A stretch of DNA of 64,000 nucleotides, taken from Planktomarina sp. Its GTDB lineage: Bacteria; Pseudomonadota; Alphaproteobacteria; Rhodobacterales; Rhodobacteraceae. The stretch lies in the NCBI GenBank assembly GCA_017856985.1, contig JAFMEA010000001.1, positions 62,001 to 126,000 of the forward strand, in the 5' to 3' direction. The number at the start of each line of letters is the position of its first letter. The first letter of the stretch is position 1. The notes beneath the pieces are model-generated. The model had not been told where the DNA came from, ran no database searches, and saw only the letters and a program-made list of their open reading frames with translations. The translations under genes were made by a program, and so were the position numbers. Positions 19,939 to 31,180 of the stretch are shown in pieces.

Positions 19939-20790
19939 ATGCCTGAATTACCAGAGGTTGAGACTGTTCGTGCGGGACTGGAACCTGTCATGCAAAATCG
20001 AATTATATTAAAAGCTGAGGTTAACAGGCCAAACTTGAGGTGGCCCTTTCCGCCAAATATGGCGCAACGGTTAACTGGCGCATGTGTTGTTAGGTTGTGG
20101 CGTAGGTCGAAATACATCCTGATTGATCTTAATTCTGATGAAACTTTAATAATTCATTTAGGAATGTCTGGACGAATGCTGATTTCTGATGTGCGGGTTG
20201 GCAACTTTCAGTTTGATCATCCAAAAAAAGAAAAACACGACCATGTAGTGATTTATATGGAAAATGATGTGAGAATTACATTTAATGATGCCCGGCGCTT
20301 TGGCATGATGGATTTGGCGCCGACCCCAAGAGTATCTCAACACAAGTTATTGGTATCGTTGGGCCCAGAGCCATTAAGCAATTCTTTTAATGAGACTTAT
20401 CTTCAGTCAGCACTAACTGGAAAAAATTCGCCAATAAAGCAGGTTCTTCTTGATCAGAGGGTTATAGCAGGTCTAGGCAATATTTACGTCTGTGAAGTGC
20501 TTCACCACGCAAACATTTCACCTAAACGTCGGTCTGGGCGTTTATCAAAAAAAAATATTGGAAGAATTGTGCCAATTGTTCGAGAAGTATTGTGTAAGGC
20601 TATTTTAGCAGGGGGGTCGAGCTTAAAAGATTATCGGCAAGCTGATGGTGAATTAGGTTACTTCCAACATAGTTTTTGTGTGTACGGGCGCGAGTCCCTA
20701 CCTTGCCTTAAAGACAATTGTGGTGGCACCATTAGACGTATTCAACAGTCAGGTCGTTCTACTTTCTACTGCCCGACCTGCCAAACATAG
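19939..20790 (+). CDS. mutM: Formamidopyrimidine-DNA glycosylase MutM (Fpg)
   Basis: Bifunctional glycosylase/AP lyase that removes 8-oxoguanine and formamidopyrimidines. The 283-aa protein begins [13 protein letters not shown], giving the catalytic N-terminal Pro after Met removal and Glu3. The helix-two-turn-helix segment [20 protein letters not shown] is near residue 170. The C-terminal zinc finger has C-x4-C (CLKDNC) and CPTC, the C-x4-C spacing being usual in alphaproteobacteria. ATG 19939 follows AAGGA by 8 nt; the longer reading from 19852 overlaps the ubiE start. It complements MutT at 10.7 kb in the oxidised-guanine repair system. Confidence 0.95.
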   Translation: MPELPEVETVRAGLEPVMQNRIILKAEVNRPNLRWPFPPNMAQRLTGACVVRLWRRSKYILIDLNSDETLIIHLGMSGRMLISDVRVGNFQFDHPKKEKHDHVVIYMENDVRITFNDARRFGMMDLAPTPRVSQHKLLVSLGPEPLSNSFNETYLQSALTGKNSPIKQVLLDQRVIAGLGNIYVCEVLHHANISPKRRSGRLSKKNIGRIVPIVREVLCKAILAGGSSLKDYRQADGELGYFQHSFCVYGRESLPCLKDNCGGTIRRIQQSGRSTFYCPTCQT

Positions 20791-20851
20791 CTTGAACTAG
20801 ATTTTGATCCTGTTAAGCGTTATCTTTCACACGAAAACTAGGTGCTAATAA

Positions 20852-21628
20852 ATGGCTTATGAAACAATCATTGTCAAAATTTCAGATCATGTATGCGTGA
20901 TTACCTTAGATCGACCATCGGCACTAAATGCTTTAAATAGTCAGCTTGTTGAGGAATTAGGTGATGCGGTAACCGATGCTGAAAATAACAACAAAGTTCG
21001 GTGCATGGTAATTACAGGGTCTGAAAAAGCATTCGCAGCTGGTGCTGATATAACTGAGATGGTTGATAAGAGTTTTGTGGAAGTAGTCGCCAAAGACTTG
21101 TTTGGATCTAGCATGATGCCAGTACAAAATGCAAAAAAACCAATTATTGCTGCAGTTTCTGGCTATGCGCTAGGTGGTGGATGTGAATTGGCTATGATGT
21201 GTGATTTTATTATTTGCGCAGAAAATGCTAAATTTGGTCAGCCAGAAATAAATTTGGGCGTAATTGCTGGGATAGGTGGCACGCAAAGGCTCACGCGCTT
21301 TGTAGGAAAATCTAAAGCTATGGACATGCTTCTGACTGGCAGGTTTATGGATGCTGAAGAAGCTGAGCGTATCGGCCTTGTAAGTCGAGTTGTTCCAGAA
21401 AAAATGTTGATGGAAGTAACATTGGAAGTCGCTGTTAAAATTTCGGAGAAATCTCAAATTTCAGTAAAATCTGCCAAGGAAGCTGTTAATAGATCATTTG
21501 AAACAACGTTGGCGGAGGGCCTATTATTTGAACGGCGCGTCTTTCATTCTATGTTTGCAACTGAGGACCAAAAGGAAGGTATGTCAGCGTTTCTTGAAAA
21601 GCGGGACCCACAATTTCGGGATAAGTAA
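20852..21628 (+). CDS. Enoyl-CoA hydratase (crotonase family)
   Basis: A 258-aa short-chain enoyl-CoA hydratase that hydrates 2-trans-enoyl-CoA during fatty-acid oxidation. The oxyanion-hole residues lie in AFAAGADITEM and GYALGGGCELA, and the two catalytic acids are Glu112 (GGCELA) and Glu132 (GQPEINLG), both present. Length matches mitochondrial ECHS1-type enzymes. It follows mutM by 61 bp on the same strand and precedes rpsT, the standard order in Rhodobacteraceae. Substrate chain length cannot be told. Confidence 0.9.
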   Translation: MAYETIIVKISDHVCVITLDRPSALNALNSQLVEELGDAVTDAENNNKVRCMVITGSEKAFAAGADITEMVDKSFVEVVAKDLFGSSMMPVQNAKKPIIAAVSGYALGGGCELAMMCDFIICAENAKFGQPEINLGVIAGIGGTQRLTRFVGKSKAMDMLLTGRFMDAEEAERIGLVSRVVPEKMLMEVTLEVAVKISEKSQISVKSAKEAVNRSFETTLAEGLLFERRVFHSMFATEDQKEGMSAFLEKRDPQFRDK

Positions 21629-21734
21629 ATTGTTAAATCAGGTTGCATCTTCAGAAAAATACTTTAAGTGAATCCAAGAAAAATGCGCGCGTGGCCCGCT
21701 TTGGCTTTATATGAACTGGTCCAGTTTTTGTGGT

Positions 21735-21772
21735 CCTATTTTAATTGCGTGTATTGTAGGAATTAAAATAGG
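21735..21772 (+). promoter_or_regulatory. Perfect 12-bp hairpin in the rpsT 5' leader
   Basis: CCTATTTTAATT (21735-21746) and its exact complement AATTAAAATAGG (21761-21772) enclose a 14-nt loop and end 10 nt before the rpsT ATG. The 3' arm includes the AGG of the ATAGGGA ribosome-binding region, so folding would occlude it. S20 synthesis is translationally autoregulated in Escherichia coli, which makes a regulatory role plausible here but unproven. Confidence 0.65.
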
Positions 21773-21782
21773 GATTTTCAAA

Positions 21783-22046
21783 ATGGCAAATTCGCCTCAG
21801 GCAAAGAAACGTGCCCGTCAAATTGAGCGGCGTACAGTGGTTAACAAAAACCGCAGATCCAGAATAAGGTCATTTTTAAGAAAAGTAGAAGAAGCCATAC
21901 TGTCTGGTGATAAAGAGGCAGCATCTGCTGCTTTAAAAGCAGCGCAACCTGAAATTATGCGCGGTGTTACAAAAGGAATTTTCCACAAAAACACTGCAGC
22001 CAGGAAGGTGTCCCGTCTAACCTCAAGAGTAAAAGCAGTTTCCTAA
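21783..22046 (+). CDS. rpsT: 30S ribosomal protein S20 (bS20)
   Basis: Primary 16S-binding ribosomal protein. The 87-aa basic protein starts [17 protein letters not shown] and has the Lys/Arg-rich helical pattern of S20 throughout, ending [16 protein letters not shown] 21783 is clear; a longer in-frame extension to 21711 runs through the upstream hairpin and is not part of S20. It is followed by a strong terminator, so it is probably expressed as a single-gene unit or with the enoyl-CoA hydratase. Confidence 0.95.
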   Translation: MANSPQAKKRARQIERRTVVNKNRRSRIRSFLRKVEEAILSGDKEAASAALKAAQPEIMRGVTKGIFHKNTAARKVSRLTSRVKAVS

Positions 22047-22065
22047 AAAACGATCTAATATTTAT

Positions 22066-22100
22066 TAAAAAAAGGCACTGATTTAATTCAGTGCTTTTTT
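22066..22100 (+). terminator. Rho-independent terminator after rpsT
   Basis: An A-run is followed by GCACTGA (22075-22081), loop TTTAAT, TCAGTGC (22088-22094) and six T. The A-rich 5' flank could also make it act on the opposite strand. Confidence 0.9.
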
Positions 22101-22482
22101 AGTTTTAAATAACAGAAAAAAAAAGATTTTTTTTAAAAACGCTTTGCCTCAATCATAGCAACCAGAGATTCTTTTTAATAAAAGTACGAGTCAAGAATGA
22201 AGATCAGTTGCAGAGATAATCAAGCCATGGATAACTACAGTCAGTGAGTCGGTTTGTGACCACCTGGGATAATGAATCTTTAGAGTTTTTGCTGCTGCTC
22301 AGTGATATACGATGATTCATAAAAGAGTAGTTTGAAACCTTATAGGGTGGATCTATGTTTTATTTTCCAGGAGTGATCATTTGTACTTAGCCAAAAGATG
22401 AAATTTATTTCCTTTGCTGCCCGTGTTTTGCGCTTCGGTACTGAGTTTTAAAAACTTTAAATTTTTGGGGATGAAAAGACAT
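22101..22482. other. Non-coding region upstream of dnaA
   Basis: About 380 bp without a convincing gene; it must hold the dnaA promoter. It contains only distant matches to the DnaA box: CATGGATAA at 22226 (7 of 9) and CTGGGATAA at 22264 (6 of 9). There is no cluster of boxes or obvious AT-rich unwinding element next to them, so I do not call an origin. The in-frame upstream extension of dnaA to 22414 has no ribosome-binding site. Confidence 0.5.
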
Positions 22483-23829
22483 ATGGCTTTGGAGATTTGG
22501 AATACAGCCGCAGATTGCCTACGTAAGTCTCTGGGCCAAAATAATTTCAAGTCATGGATAGAGCCATTAAAATTTATTGGTGAAGCCGATGGCATAGCGG
22601 AGTTTTCTGTACCAACTAGTTTTTTTGGAAACTACGTGCGTCAGCATTTTGAAGATCAAATTCTATATCAAGTACGAAAATCTGGTCTTCAAGTTTCGCG
22701 TTTAGTTTTTACAGTGAGCGATTTTGGTCTGAAATCTCAATTGGAAGAGACCAGGGGTGTGACTGGTGATATTTCAAAGCAGCGGGATATAGCGGGTTCG
22801 AAGCTTGATCCACGATTTTTGTTTGATAATTTCGTTGTGGGCAAGCCTAATGAACTAGCTCATGCTGCATCTAAGCGGGTTGCAGAGGCTGGCTCATCCA
22901 CTTTTAATCCATTGTTTTTGTATGGTGGCGTTGGATTAGGAAAAACTCATTTAATGCATGCAATAGCTTGGGAATTACAGACAAGCCGTCCAGATATTAA
23001 CGTGATGTATCTTTCTGCAGAACAATTTATGTATCGCTTTGTGCAAGCTTTACGCGAGCGTAAAATGATGGACTTCAAGGAGCTTTTTCGTTCGGTCGAT
23101 GTTCTTATGGTGGATGATGTTCAGTTCATTGCTGGAAAAGATAGCACACAGGAAGAATTTTTTCATACCTTCAATGCCCTAGTTGATCAGAACAAACAAA
23201 TAATAATTTCGGCTGATCGTGCCCCGGGTGAAATCAAACATTTGGAAGATCGGATAGCGAGTCGTCTTCAGTGTGGTCTCGTTGTCGATCTTCACCCAAC
23301 TACTTATGAGCTTCGGCTTGGAATTTTACAGTCTAAAATTGAATTGTATCAATCAAGTTATCCAGGAATTGAAGTTCGCCAAGAGGTGGTAGAGTTTTTG
23401 GCCCATCGTATTTCTAACAATGTAAGAGTTCTTGAAGGTGCATTGACGCGCCTATTTGCATTTGCATCTTTGGTTGGCCGGGAAATAACAGTAGAGCTGA
23501 CCCAAGATTGTTTGTCGGATATCCTTCGAGCGTCGGATCGAAAAACCACGGTTGAAGAGATTCAGCGAAAGGTTAGTGACCACTATAATATTAGGCTGTC
23601 GGACATGTTGGGTCCAAAGCGTCTTCGTAATTTTGCGCGACCGAGGCAAATAGCCATGTATTTGTGCAAACAGCTTACGACTCGTTCGCTTCCTGAGATT
23701 GGTCGTCGATTTGGTGGTCGTGATCATACTACGGTTATGCACGGAGTGCGCCGGATTGAAGACCTTCGAAACCAGGATAGCCAAATATCAGACGACCTTG
23801 ATATGCTGCGGCGGTCTCTTGAGGGGTAA
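22483..23829 (+). CDS. dnaA: Chromosomal replication initiator protein DnaA
   Basis: AAA+ initiator that binds DnaA boxes and melts oriC. The 448-aa protein has domain I (WNTAADCLRKSLGQNNFKSWIEPL), a short linker, the AAA+ domain with Walker A GGVGLGKTH at about 148-156, Walker B VLMVDDVQFI, and the C-terminal DNA-binding domain with the signature GRDHTTVMHGVRRIEDL. I place the start at ATG 22483, matching the family N-terminus; ATG 22471 is the alternative and neither has a strong Shine-Dalgarno. It precedes dnaN by about 100 bp. Confidence 0.95.
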   Translation: MALEIWNTAADCLRKSLGQNNFKSWIEPLKFIGEADGIAEFSVPTSFFGNYVRQHFEDQILYQVRKSGLQVSRLVFTVSDFGLKSQLEETRGVTGDISKQRDIAGSKLDPRFLFDNFVVGKPNELAHAASKRVAEAGSSTFNPLFLYGGVGLGKTHLMHAIAWELQTSRPDINVMYLSAEQFMYRFVQALRERKMMDFKELFRSVDVLMVDDVQFIAGKDSTQEEFFHTFNALVDQNKQIIISADRAPGEIKHLEDRIASRLQCGLVVDLHPTTYELRLGILQSKIELYQSSYPGIEVRQEVVEFLAHRISNNVRVLEGALTRLFAFASLVGREITVELTQDCLSDILRASDRKTTVEEIQRKVSDHYNIRLSDMLGPKRLRNFARPRQIAMYLCKQLTTRSLPEIGRRFGGRDHTTVMHGVRRIEDLRNQDSQISDDLDMLRRSLEG

Positions 23830-23933
23830 GGATTTCGTAGCCTAAGTTCTATAACCAAAACACTGTTAGAAACACTTGTGTCTAGCCCAAAACCCGTTAC
23901 GGTCTTTATCCATGTTACGAGACGGAGATGACA

Positions 23934-25052
23934 ATGAAACTGTCTATTGAACGCGCAATTCTGTTGAAGGCTGTGTCTCAAGCACAGTCTGTTGTTGAGC
24001 GACGGAACACTATACCCATTTTGGCTAATGTCCTGATTGAAGCCAAAGGTGATAATGTATCCTTTCGTGCCACAGACCTTGATATTGAAATTCTCGACAG
24101 AGTTACTGGGGTGGTTGAACGACCTGGAGCAAGCACCGTGTCTGCGGTTACTTTGCATGAAATTGTTCGCAAACTTCCGGATGGATCCCTAGTTACTTTA
24201 GCCGACGATGGAGTATCTGGTCGTTTAACTGTCGAAGCTGGCAGATCAAACTTTTCATTAGCTACTCTGCCAAAAGAAGATTTCCCTGAGATGACAACCT
24301 CAGAGTACACGGTAGATTTCACAGTTTCGGCAATGACGCTTCGTCGGCTTTTTGATAAATCTAAATTTGCGATCTCTACGGAAGAGACCCGTTATTATTT
24401 AAATGGTGTCTATTTACATGTAGCTGAAGGTGACGATGGTGAAGTACTTCGCTGTGTTGCTACTGATGGACATCGTCTTGCACGTATTGACGCTGACTTG
24501 CCAGAAAATGCCAAACAAATGCCTGGGGTCATTGTGCCGAGGAAAACGGTGGGTGAGGTAAGAAAGCTTTTAGATGATGACGATGCACAAATCGTTGTTT
24601 CAGTTTCAGAAACTAAGGTACGGTTTGCAACCCAAGATGTAACACTTACCTCCAAGGTAATTGATGGCACTTTTCCAGACTATTCGAGGGTAATTCCATC
24701 AGGAAATACTCGCAAATTAGAGGTAGATGCAGCAGATTTTGCAAAAGCTGTGGATCGCGTTGCTACTGTTTCTTCTGAGAGATCACGTGCAGTAAAAATG
24801 TCTCTGGATGAAGATCGGTTAATCCTATCAGTTAACGCTCCCGACAGTGGCGCTGCTGAGGAAGAGCTTGCAGTAGCATATGGAGATGAAAAGCTTGAAA
24901 TAGGTTTTAATGCCAAATATCTCCTTGAAATTGCAAGCCAAGTGGACCGTGAGAACGCGGTATTCTTATTTAACTCCTCGGGTGATCCTACTTTGATGCG
25001 TGAAGGAAATGATACGTCAGCCATTTACGTTGTCATGCCTATGAGAGTTTAG
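23934..25052 (+). CDS. dnaN: DNA polymerase III sliding clamp (beta subunit)
   Basis: Ring-shaped processivity clamp for DNA polymerases, including translesion polymerases. The 372-aa protein has the three-fold clamp architecture: MKLSIERAILLKAVSQAQSVVERRNTIPIL at the start is written here in part, with RRNTIPILANVLIEAKG, the middle VIVPRKTVGEVRKLL, and the terminal YVVMPMRV that forms part of the ligand-binding pocket. ATG 23934 is preferred over 23928 because GGAG lies 6 nt before it. dnaA, dnaN and recF follow in the conserved order. Confidence 0.96.
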   Translation: MKLSIERAILLKAVSQAQSVVERRNTIPILANVLIEAKGDNVSFRATDLDIEILDRVTGVVERPGASTVSAVTLHEIVRKLPDGSLVTLADDGVSGRLTVEAGRSNFSLATLPKEDFPEMTTSEYTVDFTVSAMTLRRLFDKSKFAISTEETRYYLNGVYLHVAEGDDGEVLRCVATDGHRLARIDADLPENAKQMPGVIVPRKTVGEVRKLLDDDDAQIVVSVSETKVRFATQDVTLTSKVIDGTFPDYSRVIPSGNTRKLEVDAADFAKAVDRVATVSSERSRAVKMSLDEDRLILSVNAPDSGAAEEELAVAYGDEKLEIGFNAKYLLEIASQVDRENAVFLFNSSGDPTLMREGNDTSAIYVVMPMRV

Positions 25053-25075
25053 AAACGGAAATCTGAGGGGCTCAG

Positions 25076-26182
25076 ATGCCCAATCTTTCTGTTGAGAAGT
25101 TAGTTATTTCGCATTTTCGGTCGCATCGCGCTCTGGAGATTCCTTGTGATCCTCGACCTGTGGCTATTTATGGAGCTAATGGTGCGGGTAAAACTAACAT
25201 CCTTGAAGCTGTCTCTCTGTTATCCCCAGGCCGTGGTGTGCGTCGTGCAACTGCTGCTGAGATGGTTCGAAAACCTGAAAATTTAGGGTGGAAGATTAAG
25301 GCTGTGGTTCGGCTTTATGATCGGATATTTGAAATAGAAACTTGGTCAGAGAGTGGAAATGCTAGAAAAGTTCGTATTGACGATAAGCCTGTCACGCAGA
25401 TAGCGCTGGGCAAAATTGTTCGAGTGTTGTGGTTAATACCGGCCATGGATCGCCTTTGGACTGATGCTGCCGAAGGTCGTCGCAGGTTTTTGGACCGCAT
25501 GACACTTTCTTTTAATTCAGATCATGCTGAAAACGTCCTAATTTATGAAAAGGCTATGCGGGAACGAAACCGTTTGTTGAAAGACCAAGTAAGAGATGAG
25601 CATTGGTATAAAGTGATTGAAAATCAAATGGCTGAAGCAGCTGTTAAAATTTGGATTTCAAGGGAGGAAACTCTAAAATTAATTAGTGCAGCTCAGGAGC
25701 GGTCTGAAACGTTATTTCCTTCAGCTAATCTTAAACTAATAAATGCTGAAGACGTTGAAATCCCGACTAAAAGTCAAGACCTAGCGGAACTACTCTCTCA
25801 ATATCGCAAACGGGATATTTTGGCAGGTCGTACTTTGGTGGGGCCACATCGTGATGATCTTTATGGCGTGTTTTCGGCTAAGAATATACCAGCAAAAGAA
25901 AGCTCCACTGGAGAACAGAAGGCCCTTCTTATATCGCTAATTCTAGCAAACTGTAGAGCGTTAAAAAAGAAAAGTGGTATAACACCGCTACTGCTTTTAG
26001 ATGAGGTTGCTGCACATTTGGACGCTGGTAGGCGTTCTACTTTGTATGATGAAATTTGTGAGGTTGGTGCTCAAGCTTGGTTGACTGGAACTGGCCCAGA
26101 ACTTTTTGATGGTTTGGGGAACCGCGCACAGCACCTTATGGCTGCGGATAAAGACGGAAAATCTAGCGTAGTATTTCAATGA
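25076..26182 (+). CDS. recF: DNA replication and repair protein RecF
   Basis: ABC-type ATPase that loads RecA with RecO and RecR at gaps. The 368-aa protein carries Walker A GANGAGKTN at 33-41, the ABC-like signature SSTGEQKALLISLI, and Walker B LLLLDEVAAHLDAGRR. A GAGGGG ribosome-binding site precedes ATG 25076. It begins 23 nt after dnaN, and its stop overlaps the following LysE-type gene by 4 nt, which is not a functional link commonly seen. Confidence 0.94.
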   Translation: MPNLSVEKLVISHFRSHRALEIPCDPRPVAIYGANGAGKTNILEAVSLLSPGRGVRRATAAEMVRKPENLGWKIKAVVRLYDRIFEIETWSESGNARKVRIDDKPVTQIALGKIVRVLWLIPAMDRLWTDAAEGRRRFLDRMTLSFNSDHAENVLIYEKAMRERNRLLKDQVRDEHWYKVIENQMAEAAVKIWISREETLKLISAAQERSETLFPSANLKLINAEDVEIPTKSQDLAELLSQYRKRDILAGRTLVGPHRDDLYGVFSAKNIPAKESSTGEQKALLISLILANCRALKKKSGITPLLLLDEVAAHLDAGRRSTLYDEICEVGAQAWLTGTGPELFDGLGNRAQHLMAADKDGKSSVVFQ

Positions 26183-26805
26183 ATATGACCACTAGTTTTG
26201 TGGATTTGGCTTTTTACGCTCTGGCAGTGTTGATTCTGTTTCTTACGCCAGGGCCTGTATGGATTGCCCTCCTAGCCCGATCGATGTCCGGTGGCTTCCA
26301 AGCGGCTTGGCCACTAGTTTTGGGTGTGGCGGTTGGTGATGCGGTATGGCCAATACTAGCGATTTTAGGCGTAAGTTGGCTAGTCAATGAAGTAGATGGA
26401 GTTATGGTACTTCTTCGATTTTCTGCGACGTTGATATTTGTGATAATGGGAACTTTTCTAATTTTTAAGGGTGACCGTAACCTTGGTGAGAATAGCCACC
26501 TTACACGTCCAGGTATTAGCGCAGGCTTTGCTGCGGGTATTTTTGTAATTTTGGGTAACCCAAAAGCTATCATTTTCTACATGGGTGTGCTTCCAAGTTT
26601 TTTTGATTTAAAATACGTCACCGGTTTAGATATTGTAGTAATAGTTTCAGTGTCTGTAGCTACGCCACTGCTTGGAAACCTAATTTTAGCTGGCTTTGTA
26701 AATAAAATCCGTTTTGTTTTGACATCTTCAAGGGCGATAGCAGGAATTAATAAGGTATCAGGCTTGTTACTTATTTTTGTTGGTTTGGTCATTCCATTTG
26801 TTTAA
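26179..26805 (+). CDS. LysE/RhtB-family amino-acid exporter
   Basis: A 208-aa inner-membrane exporter with about six hydrophobic segments. The N-terminal FLTPGPVWIALLARSMSGG matches the LysE/RhtB family motif, and GNPKAIIFYMGVLPSFFD is the second conserved element. The start ATG overlaps the recF stop (ATGA), so translation is probably coupled to recF. Substrates in the family are amino acids such as homoserine, threonine or lysine; which one applies here cannot be told. An ATG 6 nt further on is an alternative start. Confidence 0.87.
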   Translation: MNMTTSFVDLAFYALAVLILFLTPGPVWIALLARSMSGGFQAAWPLVLGVAVGDAVWPILAILGVSWLVNEVDGVMVLLRFSATLIFVIMGTFLIFKGDRNLGENSHLTRPGISAGFAAGIFVILGNPKAIIFYMGVLPSFFDLKYVTGLDIVVIVSVSVATPLLGNLILAGFVNKIRFVLTSSRAIAGINKVSGLLLIFVGLVIPFV

Positions 26806-27023
26806 TTGATCAGAAGATTGAGTCTAATGGAGGTAGCGGTCACAGCAATCGGGCCGTCGGTATTACGGATATATTATTATGGGTTAGGGTTGGCTCTAAT
26901 TAGTAGCTATCAAAGCTATAAAAAATTTATATAAAGTCATATTAGAAAGTTGCATCTAACCACTATAAGTTGTGCCATTTGCGTGACAAAGCTTACCAAA
27001 TACGCTATCTGTTGTGTAAATAA

Positions 27024-29456
<2,433 letters not shown>

Positions 29457-29596
29457 CTTTTTAATTCTGGTTGAGTTGATGACATTTCTAGTAAAAGTCA
29501 GTTTATTCGCTTTTGGGGTGCCATATAACTAACAACGCGGCAGGCTTAGATTGAAAAAACAAATACAGAGCGTGTTGATGGCAAGAAAAGTTCACT

Positions 29597-30496
29597 TTAA
29601 TTCTCTGATTTATTTTTTACATTAATCTGTCGTTGCCTTTCCCCAAACCTGGCTCGATCTCCATCGGTGTATTCATTTACACATTGATGACATTGCGTAC
29701 CCTGAACGTATTCTGCCCGGCTTTTGTCATGATCAGTTATTGGTCGGCGACAGGCATAGCATTGATCATATTTGCCCTCCTTCAAACCGTGAGTAACAGA
29801 TACACGATTGTCAAAAACAAAACATTCTCCCTCCCAAGTGCTCTTATGAGTTGGAACTTGTTCCAAGTACTTTAGGATACCACCTTTTAAATGAAATACA
29901 TTCTCGACCCCCTCTCCTAATAAGAAGTTACTAGACTTTTCACACCGAATTCCACCAGTACAAAACATAGCGACTTTCTTATTATGGAACTTATGCTTGT
30001 TTTTGGCCCACCATTTTGGAAATTCACGAAAAGTTTTGGTTTTTGGATTCACTGCTCCTTTAAATGTTCCAATACCCACTTCGTAATCATTACGCGTGTC
30101 AATTAATACAACATCTGGGCTGTCGATAAGCTTATTCCAGTTGCTTGGATCAACATAGCTACCAGTTTTGGTAGATGGATCTACGTTTGGCTTGCCCATC
30201 GTAACAATTTCTTTTTTGAGTCTTACCTTCATTCGTTTAAAGGGCATAGATTTTGAGGTACTTTCTTTATGCTCAAAGTTTGCGCATCCAGGGAGCCTTG
30301 ATATATGTGTCCAAAGTCGTGCGATACCATCGCTTGGACCTGCCACGGTACCGTTTATGCCCTCTTGTGCCAATAAAATTGTACCCTTGATGCCCTCGTG
30401 TTCACAAAGCGATAGGATTGGACCACGCAGTGCGTTGGGCTCGTTAAATCTGGTAAAATGATATAGTGCAGAAATAGTAAACATAGGCCGCGTCAT
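29597..30496 (-). CDS. trhO: tRNA uridine(34) hydroxylase TrhO (rhodanese domain)
   Basis: Oxygen-dependent enzyme that makes 5-hydroxyuridine at tRNA position 34 (YceA family). About 299 aa: an N-terminal acylphosphatase-like domain (LALYHF region through ILLAQEGINGTVAG), a rhodanese domain with VVLIDTRNDYEVGIGTF and the catalytic loop FCTGGIRCEKSS, and a C-terminal cysteine-rich part with CYACRRP and CHQC. The start is uncertain among TTG 30520, ATG 30496 and ATG 30484; none has a good Shine-Dalgarno. It is divergent from pncA. Confidence 0.9.
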   Translation of the reverse strand: MTRPMFTISALYHFTRFNEPNALRGPILSLCEHEGIKGTILLAQEGINGTVAGPSDGIARLWTHISRLPGCANFEHKESTSKSMPFKRMKVRLKKEIVTMGKPNVDPSTKTGSYVDPSNWNKLIDSPDVVLIDTRNDYEVGIGTFKGAVNPKTKTFREFPKWWAKNKHKFHNKKVAMFCTGGIRCEKSSNFLLGEGVENVFHLKGGILKYLEQVPTHKSTWEGECFVFDNRVSVTHGLKEGKYDQCYACRRPITDHDKSRAEYVQGTQCHQCVNEYTDGDRARFGERQRQINVKNKSEN

Positions 30497-30589
30497 AGTC
30501 TGATGAGGACTATCTCGCAAGATGAGTTCACGTTGACCTTATGTTCTATGACCCTTATTTCTAGTCCTAAGTTTATTTAGGAGGCCAAT

Positions 30590-31180
30590 ATGCGTGCCTT
30601 AATTGTAATTGACGTACAGAATGATTTTTGTCCTGGTGGAAAATTGGCTGTATCTGGTGGCCATGAAATTATTGAGCCTATAAATTCCATAATGGAGTAT
30701 TTTGATGATGTAATCTTGACTCAAGATTGGCATCCCCATGGACATTCGTCCTTTGCGTCCAGCCACAAACTTGAAAATTTTTCAATCATGGACATGTATT
30801 ATGGTGAGCAGGTTCTCTGGCCTGATCACTGTGTTCAGGGAAGTTCAGGGGCTATGTTTCATGAAAAACTTAACACTCTTAGAGCTGATCTGGTAATTCG
30901 TAAAGGCAGTAACTCAAAGATAGATAGCTACTCTGCATTTTTTGAAAATGACAAAAAAACTCCAACGGGCCTCCATGGGTATTTGAATGCGCGCGGAGTA
31001 ACGGATCTAACCTTTGTTGGCCTTGCTACTGATTATTGTGTTGCTTATTCGGCATTGGATGCTGCGCGGTTAAACTTTAAAGTTAGCGTTGACACTGGTC
31101 TTTGCCGAGCCATTGACGCAGATGGGTCACTAGAAAAGGCCTTAACTGAAATGAAGTTAGAAAAAGTGAATTTAATCTGA
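30590..31180 (+). CDS. pncA: Nicotinamidase
   Basis: Deamidates nicotinamide to nicotinate in NAD salvage. The 196-aa isochorismatase-fold protein shows the catalytic triad Asp8 (VIDVQNDF), Lys105 (IRKGSNS) and Cys150 (GLATDYCVAYSA), and metal-ligand candidates Asp46, His48 (TQDWHPH) and His80 (WPDHCVQG). AGGAGG precedes the ATG at good spacing. Its stop overlaps the pncB start by 1 nt, so nicotinate is passed to the next enzyme by a coupled gene pair. Confidence 0.95.
   Translation: MRALIVIDVQNDFCPGGKLAVSGGHEIIEPINSIMEYFDDVILTQDWHPHGHSSFASSHKLENFSIMDMYYGEQVLWPDHCVQGSSGAMFHEKLNTLRADLVIRKGSNSKIDSYSAFFENDKKTPTGLHGYLNARGVTDLTFVGLATDYCVAYSALDAARLNFKVSVDTGLCRAIDADGSLEKALTEMKLEKVNLI

Noticed and set aside
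22226..22272. DnaA-box-like sequences upstream of dnaA as a possible oriC
   Set aside because: Only two poor matches (7 of 9 and 6 of 9), no cluster and no adjacent AT-rich unwinding repeat. In related alphaproteobacteria the origin is often elsewhere.
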